Shown here: positions 9,125 to 19,081 of the stretch, one piece after another
How the letters are laid out: each line of letters begins with the position of its first letter
How positions within the stretch are numbered: position 1 is the stretch's first letter
Assembly (NCBI RefSeq): GCF_041956535.1
Contig: NW_027192204.1
Location: forward strand, 1-20,996
Length of the DNA stretch: 20,996 nt
Source of the DNA: Calcarisporiella thermophila CBS 279.70
Taxonomy: Eukaryota; Calcarisporiellomycota
Direction of reading: 5' to 3'
Program-made: the position numbers and the translations under genes
Notes under the pieces: model-generated
Told to the model about the DNA's origin: nothing
Database searches by the model: none
Seen by the model: the letters and a program-made list of their open reading frames with translations, nothing else

Positions 9125-10933
9125 ATGGCGATGTCATCATTAAATGAAGTATCCTCATTAATAACACATGAGCCCTCTATTGAATCGTCCGGTGCTTTAT
9201 GCTCAGTAACCTCGGATAATGAGATTACTGACACGGAAGATGCAAGTCATGAATCATTGTATCCATTACGCATCTCTTCAGCGGGCGCATTGCGATTCCA
9301 GCTCAGATTAAATTCTCTGACCGATCTATATAGGCTTTTAAGTGGCGAATTATACGAAGAAGGAGTGATTTTACCTTTTCGATACGAGTCTTTCAATTTG
9401 CTAGATGACGACAAACCAAATGTTCGCTGTACAATTTTCAGAACTCTTTCCCAACCAAAGCGAATTGGAGACAATATTCTTAGTCGAACTAGTAAAATTA
9501 CAGTCAAGAAGAAGATTGTTGATTATCTGTTCAATGTGTACATAGGCGATTGCTTTATTCCATATAAACACCCTAATAGTGCGGCATTGCTTGAGAGTTA
9601 TTATCGAAAGGAGCTTGAACCCGCACTAGTCCATACCGCTATTGCTTTCTCTGCTATCCATCTGTTGATCATGCATCCTCAGACATCAATGAGGAAGCAT
9701 CTTCACTCGCTTGCGGGAACACTAATTGCGCAGGCAAGATCTTCTTTGGAAGATGTATTTGATACACCCTCTTTACAGACTGTACTTGCATTTCTAAATA
9801 TGGACGTTTGTATGGTTTCCCTTTGTCGGTTTGAGGATGCATATACCTATTTTTCTCAGGCTGTATTGATCGCTCTCTCCCTGCAGCTGTATAAGGATGA
9901 TCCCAACGAGAGAGATCCTGTGCAGAGAGAATTTCGAAGGAGAGTCTGGTAAGTTAAGCTCATCTCTTTACCCATTCCTATTATTAAACATGCCACTTTA
10001 CATATAGGCTTTCGATTTGCAAATTAGAAGTAACCTATAGATATAATTATGGAAAACCCCCAAAGATTAGCCTCAAGCATTTATTCCATTCACCCAAGCC
10101 CACAGCGACCTTGAACGATAGTGAACAATACAAGTTTACCTTGGTAAGACCGATTGAGTTTCGGAGAACTCAAGCATGAAATAATCAAGTTGTCCACTAG
10201 ATAATTTATATGTTAGAGCTTATGGGTTTCCGTGCCCTAATGGAGCTCAAGGATATCGACTGGTTGCTTCCTGATGATGCTATTGTTCAGCAGCTCGTTG
10301 AAATCGCGACCTATATGCATAATATTTGGAACCAGCTACATCAATACTGTGACAACGCTATTCTACAGAGATATTATACTATAGAGCTCAGCGGGAATTT
10401 CTGGATTAAATGGTGCATCCTTTGGCAACAATTTATACAATCCAATGCACCACCCGGCAGATTAGAAACGGATACAATGCAACAATTGGGAGCCAAGGCT
10501 CTCAGTGAATATGATAAGGTAATGACCTTGCTTGCTTATCCCATCCACTATTGACAATACTTTTTTTTTTGCTCCTACATCTCGTTTGTTTGAAAAGGGT
10601 TTAACCAATATCCTACTGTGCTTAAAAAATGCCCTTCTTGCTCAAAATTGGTGCAAAAACTACCCATTTTTTATCACGCATTTTATTTGCAAAAACAGCA
10701 AGTTCCTCACTACAAATCACCCCAATCCGCATATCCGTCGCAATGTATTTTGTTCTCTTTACGAGACGCTTAACCTGATACGCTCACTTGAGAACACGGG
10801 AATAGTGGAACAATGGATTGCTAATGAGATTGTAGAGGCTTTAGCGGAAATAAGGCCTGTGGTATTTTCGAGGGAAGAACTAGAGAACCTGGAACGGCCA
10901 AAGCCAAAACGTATAGCTATGAAACCAAATTGA
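9125..10933 (+). CDS. fungal-specific transcription factor-like protein (fungal_trans domain, no zinc cluster seen)
   Basis: Four exons: 9125-9948, 10008-10143, 10201-10518 and 10598-10933. Introns are GT-AG, frames join, and the total is 1614 nt (537 aa). A Ser/Thr-rich N terminus (1-45) is followed by a helical region typical of the middle homology domain. This includes PYKHPNSAALLESYY, a helix ALVHTAIAFSAIHLL, and at the exon 1/2 junction (about 272-298) the hallmark RRRVWLSICKLEV...YGKPPKI. The C terminus is basic (RPKPKRIAMKPN). Proteins with this domain normally start with a Zn2Cys6 DNA-binding cluster; none is present here or in the 900 nt upstream. The protein may therefore be a co-regulator, or an unseen upstream exon exists (an AG acceptor lies at 9116-9117). 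The last intron's acceptor is the least certain boundary. Its position between the MFS and P450-fusion genes suggests a pathway regulator. Confidence 0.78.
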
Positions 10934-12234
10934 ATATGACGGTATTGATACACCACTGATATCCTGCTCATCTTTTTGTACTCGTCAATGTAACTATATA
11001 CTTCCTTCTTGTGAAGTTGACAAGGTTTCCAACCATGAACACACCGTGAAATACTACTTATTGATATATGCCCCACATATCTAGGAATGAAAACCAAGTT
11101 TATTATTGATTTGACAATAATTAAACTTGAAAACGCATCTGTCTTTGAGTCCTGTTAATAACGCTTGACCACTTGGTCAATTGAATAATACAGAATCAGT
11201 CTGAACATTTACATTCACAGTTAATTGTTCTTCGCCTAAAATTTCATTTGGAAGATTATGCCTTAATCTTGCACGCATTTATCGGGAATAGCCCATGGCC
11301 ATAGAGCTCATGTTTTATTGATTTCATTGTTGCCAGAAATCCTGGAGTAAGCATACAGTGGCCTAGAAGATGAAATGACATGTTCAATGGAATAGTTGAT
11401 TTGTCCAATCCACGTTCAGAATAGTGGAATAATAGTCGAATGTAAGGATTGAAACTTTTGGCTTATTTCTGAGCACCATTCAAATGCTCACGCGATAGAT
11501 GCCTTAGCTGAAGTCTCCATCATTCTACAACGCTGGTCTCGTCATCCATAGCCGTGTCAAATCTATATGAATGGTTTCCTAAAATGAACCGCTTTTGTTT
11601 GTTGTTTCAAATTAACTCGATCGGAGAGTTTTGGATCATGAGCCTGCTCTATTGGTCCAGCTGGCTAAGGGGAGAGTGGGGCAACAAATCTCGTATAGAT
11701 TGGTGCGCGTTATACCAGCATTTCCGCTGACACACTCTCGGAAACTCCAGTATTCAAAAATTAGCTGTGTTTTTTTTTTCGCTTTTTCAGCGGAAACGAG
11801 CGTTGGTTGCTTCCAGCGAAGTTTTACCCGGATCTCCCCACTCGTAGCCACGCTTCTTTCCCGCTAGCTAGCTATTCCACAACAGCGGATTTCGTTACAA
11901 GAATTTGATTATCAATCACAGGACTCTTTTATCCGAGGCATGTAAAGGCTCTATTGACCATGGACCGGCAAGGAAGCCTCAATTACATTATATCCATCAG
12001 ATAGACGGCATAGCCAATGTTTGTTTTAGCTAATCGCTTCCATTGTGCATTGCACATCGATTGGAAATGATTGTCCCCAAGTCAATATACCTGGTATTCA
12101 AGGTTTTTCCGATGTCCATCCATTTTCTTTTGGATACTCAGAGGATGAATTTTTTCCCTAAAGCGGGACAAAGTATTGTTTATCGATCCTAACCTTTAGC
12201 CATTTTGATGACGCAATAGGTGCTTTTAAGCAAA
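10934..12234. other. 1.3-kb intergenic region upstream of the P450 fusion
   Basis: No gene could be supported. Overlapping frames of about 70-80 codons occur on both strands around 11631-11867, without motifs or convincing splice sites. This stretch should include the 3' end of the regulator-like gene and the promoter of the P450 fusion. Confidence 0.45.
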
Positions 12235-12244
12235 TATATATATT
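12235..12244 (+). promoter_or_regulatory. TATA-like element of the P450-reductase fusion
   Basis: TATATATATT, 61 nt upstream of the ATG at 12305, similar in sequence and spacing to the element of the MFS gene. Confidence 0.4.
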
Positions 12245-12304
12245 GCTTTGATCAACATAATTTGAGAATCACTCATGTACATAGATTGAAGTACTTGTTT
12301 AGAA

Positions 12305-15300
12305 ATGACATTTTACGAGAGTGATAAAATTCCTGGGCCGCCGCCTAGGTATGTGTTTATCTGTTTGGTACTAGGATCGTGAGCTATCAGGCAGCCGTGA
12401 GCTGACTTCAGCCCTTTATTAGCATTCTGTTAGGCAATATACCCGATCTACTCCCGGATTTCATTGGAAATTTTCGGCGCCTCCACAATGAATATGGCCC
12501 CGTAATGCGCATTCGATACGGAGGTCATGACTACGTTTCCGTATGCGATCCCGAGGCTCTCCAAACTGTTTGCAAGGATGGCGAATACTTTACAAAAGAA
12601 GTTGTCAGCACCTATGAAGAACTGGCTATTCTGAACGGCCGGGGTCTTGTCACAACTGCAACAAAAGATCCAGACTGGGTCTTGGCACACAAGCTGCTGA
12701 TGCCGGCGTTCTCTGCAAAGGCTATGAGGGCTTACCACTATAAAATGGGCAAGTGTATCCAAGAATTAATAGGAATCATTGAAGCGCACCAGAAATCCGG
12801 TGAAGAGTTGGACGTCTCACGTTGGATGATAGCGCTTGCTTTAGAAAGCATCGGCCGAATCGGTTTCGACTACAATTTCGATCTGCTCAAAGACTCGAAT
12901 GCCGAGAGGCACCCATTCACCGTTGCACTGTCCTATGTCCAGTCAATGATGATGAAGCGCTCTCAGTCCGTTTCTTGGATGAAATGGGTGCACACTAGTG
13001 CTAATTCCCGTTTCCAGCGAGATCTTGAGACTTTGAGAGGCACCATTGATGACGTTCTCAAGGAGCGCAGAGCTAATCCACACGGCAGCGACGACAGCTC
13101 AGATTTACTGGACTTCATGCTGCAAGCCTCAACGAAAAGTGGTGAGCGACTCGATGATAGACTCATCAGAGATAATATCATTACATTCCTTAATGCAGGT
13201 ATGGTAGTTTTCAATATTCGTTGGGAGGAGCCAAATTATATTATATTTATGCTTGTTACATTATACTTTTAGGACATAACACTACAAGCTCTTTCCTCAG
13301 CTGGACAATCCTTGAACTATGCCGCCACCCTGAAATTGTTAAAAAGATCCTTCAAGAAATCGTAGATGCCGGGATCACACCAGATGAAATTCCTTCTCCT
13401 GAACAAGTCGGCAAATGCACCTATCTTGACCTTGTAATTCAAGAATCGCTTCGCTACCATTCTCCAATTCCCTTAGTCTACAAAGTGTGTAAGAAGGATT
13501 GCACTATTAAGGCGCAAGGAAACGAGTATCACATTAAAGCTGGGCAGGTGATCCAAGTGCAAATTTCTTCTGTTCATAAGGAGTCTACAGTGTGGGACAA
13601 TCCGAACGTCTTTGATCCTGATCGATTTTCAGATCCTGAGGCTAACCAAAAGCGGCCTCTTGATGCTTGGATGCCGTTTAGCGACGGCCCACGAGCATGT
13701 ATTGGCCGGTGAGTTCTAACAAAGGAGTCCGATGAAAAGATGGTAGGTAGAAGACTAATGATGAATTTACCCTATTAGACAATTTTCTCTACAAGAAGGG
13801 AAGCTAGCGCTGATTATGTTGCTTACCAGGTTCCGATTTGTGATGGACAACCCTGAGAAACAAATCGACTATGAAATCGTCGTTTCCATCAAGCCCGTCG
13901 ACCTTTTTGTTAAAGTGCTCCCCGCTGAACTTCCTCCCCCCACCGACCCGAATAATGCTGAAGCTACCGCTAAAAAAGTGGAAAAATCTAGGGAGCAGTC
14001 GGTGGATATGCCTTCTGGGCAAGCGAAATTCCCTTTGCCCAAGGTGACCTTCTTGTATGGCACGCAAACAAACACCGCCGAGGAATACGCTCGCAAACTT
14101 TCCAGTCAAGCGAAAAACTTCGGATTCAAGGAGATCGTCGTGGACGAGCTTGACAGTTGGAGCCTAGCGCAAGGAGGCGACCTCGCGCGCCTTGATCGTG
14201 GCGAAAAGGCACCCACAAGTGAAGACGGAGTCAAAATGACCGAGCTTGTGGTTATAGTCACCGCCACATACAATGGCCATCCGCCTGATAACGCTATCGA
14301 GTTCGACAAATGGTTGTCTTCTAAAACCGAAGACAATAACGGTAAGGCGAATATACTCGAAGGCCTCCTCTATGCAGTATTCGGTTGCGGGAACCGCCAG
14401 TGGGCCTCGACTTTCCAAGGTATGGCAATAGCAATTGAATCCCATGGCTCTCGTGTATTGACAAGCTGTTTTTTATTCAATTGCGCTACTTGTAAAGCCT
14501 ACCCTAAAAAGGTAGACATAGGTCTGGAGCTGCTTGGCGCTGAACGACTGCTGCCCGCCGGAGTCGGCGATGCTAACGAAGACATTGATGGCGACTTCAG
14601 CGAATGGTCTGCAAACTTCTGGAGCGCTCTGATGCAACGCTATGGTCAAGCAACTTCGGATAAGGCTGCCGATATTATGACAAAATCTGGGCCCATTGCC
14701 GATCCGTGTGACGATTTCACTCTGCAATTTTTGCCTTTACACAAGGACACGAGCATTGTTGAAGCTGCCAAAGAAAACAAAAACCGGCACGGTCCCCTAG
14801 TAACGATCAAGGCTAATCGCGAACTCCAAAACTCTGAAGCGAGCGCGAGGAGTACGAGACATATAGAATGCGAATTCCCCGCCGAGGAAAATAAGTTACC
14901 GTTATATGAAGCTGGTGATCATCTCGAGGTAAGAGTTACTTCGTGTTTGAAAATCTGGCTTAATTATATCGACAATCAATGTCCAGCCCCTGGATTGAAA
15001 TTGCAATACGATATACAGTATTCAGCATTGTGTTTCAGATTTATGGTCGCTAACATTTTCGCCCTTACAATTCTAGGTATACCCCATCAATGATACTCAA
15101 TTAGTGGAGGAAATTGCCATCAACCTTGGATTTGCTCTGGATTCTGTGTTTGAAGTCAAAAAACTCAACATCACCAATCTGTCCCCACGATCACTCGCCG
15201 CAACTATTAAAGGACCATGCACCATTCGCAATGCCCTTACTTATTATGCCGATCTTACTGGTCCCCCTACCCGCTATACCCTAGCTGTACTGGGTAAACA

Positions 15301-16233
15301 GTTAGCAAAAGTCCGCCCAGATGTTGCCGAACGTTTGTTGGATGTTCTTCAGCCCGGCAAAGAGACCCCTCGCCTCAAAGAATTCTTGGCTACCCATCGT
15401 ACCATTGTGGATGTTATTAAGGCGTTCGAGATAACGGAACTGAGCTTCAAAGAATTCTTGAGTTCAGTTAACGCAATTGTCCCGAGAAAATATTCGATTA
15501 GCAGTGGCCCTTCTGAGCACCCTAATCAACCATCCATTGTAAGCTATTAAGCATCTAGATTTTATTTTTCTCCGGTCCTGTTTATTTATCTCTTCTAATT
15601 TTATAGACGGTCGGTGTAGTACGGGATCTCGGTGGGCCAGATGGTAAGCGTGTCTACCATGGCCTCTCCAGCGGCTACTTGCAGCAACTCGAACCTGGTA
15701 CTAAAATACATGCCCAAATTAAGCCATGCAAGTCAACCTTCCGCCTACCTAGCGACGAAACCCTTCCCGTCATTTTCATATGCGCTGGTACTGGATTCAG
15801 TCCATTCCGTGGCTTCCTTCAGGAGCGTCGCGCAAAAGGCTTGAAGAGTACCGAGAAAAATGGCACTTCAGATGCATATTTGTTTTTCGGTTGCCGTAAT
15901 CCAGAGCATGATTTCATTTATGAAGACGAGATCAAATCCTATCTTGAAGACGGGACTTTGACCAGTGTTTTTACTGCCTTCTCTCGTACAGGACAAACAG
16001 TCCGGTACGTTCAACACTGCATACTCCAAGAAGCTGCGCTTATATTCGAATTGTTGGAAAATCGTAATGCGTCAGTCTATATATGCGGCTCAGCTGGCAC
16101 TATGGCAAGAGATGTGCGCAGAGTATTCATTCGATTGAAGGAGCAAATGACTGGGCTATCAGAGTCTGAAGCAGTCGAATATATTGACAATTTGATAGAA
16201 CAAGGTCGCTATAACGAAGATATTTGGGGCTAA
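12305..16233 (+). CDS. self-sufficient cytochrome P450-reductase fusion, CYP505 (P450foxy/BM3-like) type
   Basis: Seven exons: 12305-12348, 12423-13198, 13273-13708, 13779-14419, 14498-14928, 15077-15538 and 15607-16233. They total 3417 nt (1138 aa). Family members subterminally hydroxylate fatty acids or related molecules, with electrons passing NADPH-FAD-FMN-heme in one chain. P450 domain (about 10-455): N-terminal PGPP, I-helix AGHNTT (273-278), K-helix E331-SLR334, heme loop F409-SDGPRA-C416-IG. Linker about 465-505. FMN domain: YGTQTNTAEE (512-521), TATYNGHPPDN (580-590), VFGCGNRQWA (619-628). FAD/NADPH domain: R913-KYS, CAGTGFSPFRGF (989-1000), FFGCRNPEHDF (1023-1033), CGSAGTMARD (1090-1099), penultimate W1137. 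There is no N-terminal membrane anchor, as in the family. Oddities are Asn276 where the family has Glu/Asp in the I-helix, and Asn in the FMN P-loop where Gly is common. Intron 4 (14420-14497) is 78 nt, in frame and stop-free. Confidence 0.93.
14420..14497 (+). other. in-frame, stop-free intron inside the FMN domain
   Basis: GT-AG intron of 78 nt (26 codons) between STFQ and AYPKKVDIG. Removing it restores the conserved alignment of the FMN domain. Retention would insert 26 residues without a frameshift, so the long open frame here is not itself proof of coding. Confidence 0.7.
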
Positions 16234-17114
16234 AATAGAAAATTGAGATTTTTTTAGCTCCTATCTATAATATATTGGATTGACTTGTATTATATTAAAG
16301 CTACCAATTTCTTTAAACTTGTCTTGTTCAATTTTATCAAACTTTTAACAAAAGCCACGCCAATATTGGATTTCTCTTATAAGTGTCTGCAAATCATCTG
16401 TTCGATATCTACTGATTTTCTCTATACCATTGATAACATTTATGTTGCGAAGAATAGCTGGAATAAAATATACTATAAAGGGCTTGTAGTGTTCAGTGGT
16501 GGGATAATTCTCTCAACTCTAGCTTGGTTATCTTGTCTTTTATTGTTATGCAGATATCCCCTCCCTTCACTCTATTCTGTTGTATTTGTTCATTGATCAA
16601 TCTGGAAATTCGAAATGGACTTTTACAACTTGGAATTGCTCTAAACAAATACTGTGATTTGCAATCTAACTTCAATCTAATTGATACTGAATTTGAACCT
16701 AATCACTTCTTGGACCTCCAACTCTACATTAGATCACTGGGATTTTGACATCTTAACTATAATTTTGGCCACCTTAATTCTATTTTTGGGTGTGGACAAT
16801 CAGCTGATTTATTAGGGTTGAAAACAAAGATATTAGGCTTTCTATTCATGATTCTTTGCCCCTCTAATGGATAAATATTTATTGCATTTAGGGAATCAGC
16901 GTGTATATTAAATAAATGGTCAAATATAAATCAGTCAGCAATACAAAATGTCTCATCAGCTGAAATAATCAAAAATAGAAAATATAGCTTACTGCTGCAG
17001 GAGTCACTATGAAATAAACTTTAGTATCAAATTTGAATCATCTTCGTGCGACTGGCCAATATATATTTGTATTTTGAATGATCTAATAAGATGATCAAAT
17101 ATAATTCCATTTAT
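16234..17114. other. A+T-rich intergenic region, no gene supported
   Basis: The stretch follows the fusion gene's stop codon. A hydrophobic 103-codon open frame (16285-16596) begins with TTG and looks like translated A+T-rich 3' sequence. No repeat or RNA gene was recognised. Confidence 0.5.
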
Positions 17115-17141
17115 ATGAATACGCTACATTACCATGTATGA
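17115..17141 (+). promoter_or_regulatory. short upstream ORF overlapping the GNAT start codon
   Basis: ATG followed by seven codons and TGA. The stop lies at 17139-17141, past the main ATG (17134-17136) in another frame. If the transcript starts upstream of 17115, ribosomes must bypass this uORF or reinitiate, which could dampen GNAT translation. The transcript start is not known. Confidence 0.35.
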
Positions 17142-17883
17142 CTTCAACTCCATTATTCCTGTCCCAAAAGAACTATTAGGTGAACGCGTCCTATTAGAGC
17201 CCTTAGAGGTCGGTTGAATTTGCGAACTTGTTTGATTGTTGAATTAATCTCCATTTAATCCAGCCAAAGCATGTCCCTAATCTATATGAAGCGAGCCATA
17301 AAGATGAGAGAGCGAAGAGCGTATTCAAATATTTACCTTATGGCCCATTCGAATCCGCTGAAGCTTACCTGGAATGGGTTGTAAATGGTCCTAGATTGCG
17401 CGCGGACCCTCGGGCGTTGCCATTTTGCATCATCGATCGTAAATCTCAGAGAGCCGTCGGAGTCATTAGGTAGATTTCCATAACCTACGTCATTAGGTAT
17501 AACCTAATTTACTAGTGCTCTCATAATGTTCTAGTTTTCTTAATGCTGAGCCTGAACACAAAGGAGTGGAAGTCGGCCATATTTGGATAACCCCCGAGTA
17601 TCAACGTACTTATGTGAACACTGAGGCAAATTACTTGCTCTTCACCTATGCCTTTGATACGTTGGGATATATTCGTGTGCAATGGAAATGCAATCACAAG
17701 AATGAAATTTCACGCAACGCAGCATTACGTTTGGGCTATAAATATGAAGGCACCCTTAGAAACCATATGATACTTCCCAATGGTGACATACGTGATTCCG
17801 ATTATTTCTCTGTAACCGATGTTGAGTGGCCAGAAGTTAAAAGCATGCTCCTTGCCAAAATGAAATCCTACGTTTCGTTGTAG
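17134..17883 (+). CDS. GNAT-family N-acetyltransferase (RimJ/RimL-like)
   Basis: Three exons: 17134-17208, 17264-17469 and 17535-17883, total 630 nt (209 aa). The N terminus contains the usual opening of the family (GERVLLEPLE, then PKHVPNLYEASHKDE). The core has EVGHIWITPEYQRTYVNTEA (106-125), aligning with the strand 4/acetyl-CoA loop region. This is followed by the helix YAFDTLGYIRVQWKC and the SRNAALRLGYKYEGTLR segment (153-169) typical of ribosomal-protein and antibiotic N-acetyltransferases. It transfers acetyl from acetyl-CoA to an amine; the substrate is unknown. Proteins of this fungal type often act on small molecules or amino acids. The first intron has an unusual donor (GTCGGT), so that junction is less sure, but phase and protein continuity fit. 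It lies downstream of the P450 fusion on the same strand and could modify or detoxify a metabolite. Confidence 0.85.
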
Positions 17884-18637
17884 ATAACCCTTTTTTACAC
17901 AGTGTATTTATTAGAGAGTTGGTTAACAAAGTTACACTATGTTTCGGCTATTTATAACTTCGTTGTTAATAACATTAAGAAATATGTTTATATGTTGAGT
18001 ATTTCTTCGTACTCATAACTGCTTTATCCGAACTATTTATTATTCGTAAGTAGCTACATAAAGTATAATGTATATATTTTGGAATGCGTATTTTGAATAA
18101 TCCTTGCAATAACTATACCCTGCTAGTAAATTTCGCAAACACTAGTGGAGGCGGTATACTAATATCTTAAACATAAGGCGCCAGCTTATTAAAGATGATA
18201 ATTATTTGCTAAATGAACATATAGAAGTTTTGTCATCAAAGCTGATAGAGGATATATTATGGTATGATAAGTACGAAAAACATCAAAAAAGGTGGAAATA
18301 GATATGAATGGGGGAAGAAATCTTTCGAAAATATTTCGAACTGTATCAGAATATTATTATACATTTGACATCCATGAGAGACTTTAATAATAATTTTGTG
18401 ATAGAATGTCAATGCTCTTCAAAGCTTTGTGAATTTTACTTTTGTACACGAATTTTTGATAAAAAATTTGAAGCTTTGAGTAAAGGATTTAACACTAGGA
18501 ACTGGGTATTAATTAAAATTAAAACTTTTATTTATAATTGTGTACTCATAACATACTCCTCGTATTCATCAAAAATTATATGTCAGGTACTTCATCACTA
18601 ATGAATTTAAACAACATGGGGTTTTGGGGCTAAAGTT
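17884..18637. other. A+T-rich region with an unassigned pair of frames (18146-18601)
   Basis: Downstream of the GNAT gene, an open frame from 18146 to a TAG at 18299-18301 is rich in charged and hydrophobic residues in a helix-like pattern (EHIEVLSSKLIEDIL). It is followed by a 97-codon ATG frame at 18308-18601 in another phase. No motif, splice link or signal peptide is visible. This could be a decayed gene, an intron-containing gene, or chance in A+T-rich DNA. Confidence 0.25.
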
Positions 18638-18949
18638 CTAACAGCATGGTGTACCGTCACTTCCAGAGCCATAGGGATAAATGATAAACTTGTCAAATGA
18701 TATGTCACTGTTTGAATAGTCGTTGCACCTCCAGCCCAGTCCTGAGCAACCTCTGCAAATCTGCACACAGTATCCACTACGTGTACCTTGCCACCTGTAG
18801 GATCTGAAGCTCCCGGTTTTTTTCCCAGGAGCAGATGAAACCTCACACGCCCCATTCATACTAGTCTCACTACACGCTGTCATTTGGTAGCAGTTGACAA
18901 CACTCATAAAAAAGAAAGCCAAAATAATCGAAAGTTGGAGCTTAAACAT
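18638..18949 (-). CDS. small secreted cysteine-rich protein, unknown family
   Basis: A single-exon frame of 103 aa starts at the ATG 18949-18947. Residues 1-20 form a signal peptide (hydrophobic core LSIILAFFFMSVV). The mature chain of about 83 aa has eight Cys (C26, C35, C61, C65, C68, C75, C102, C103), enough for four disulfides, with a CxxxCxxC cluster and a terminal Cys pair. It is rich in Ser, Gly and aromatic residues. A stable extracellular protein is expected. Families of this shape include secreted effectors, antimicrobial peptides and wall-associated proteins, and I cannot choose among them. A TATAAATA box lies 125 nt upstream, as for the secreted protein at 567-887, and no ATG occurs in the likely leader. 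Confidence 0.72.
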   Translation of the reverse strand: MFKLQLSIILAFFFMSVVNCYQMTACSETSMNGACEVSSAPGKKTGSFRSYRWQGTRSGYCVQICRGCSGLGWRCNDYSNSDISFDKFIIYPYGSGSDGTPCC

Positions 18950-19073
18950 TTTGTCGAGTTAACGCGTTTAAATGCAACTGGAGAAGGTTAAAGTTAAATT
19001 GGATTTGATTTGGAAGAGTGAGTAGAAAGTAATTGAGCTCAAGCTTAATGACATTACATTCAAAGATACACCG

Positions 19074-19081
19074 TATTTATA
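19074..19081 (-). promoter_or_regulatory. TATA box of the 18638-18949 secreted-protein gene
   Basis: TATAAATA on the minus strand ending 125 nt before the ATG at 18949, matching in sequence and spacing the element at 1009-1016. Confidence 0.5.

Noticed and set aside
13804-14727. Several minus-strand frames of 75-101 codons
   Set aside because: They are antisense shadows of the FMN-domain exons.
16285-16596. 103-codon hydrophobic frame after the P450 fusion
   Set aside because: It starts at TTG, is A+T-driven in composition, has no motif, and lies where a 3' UTR is expected.
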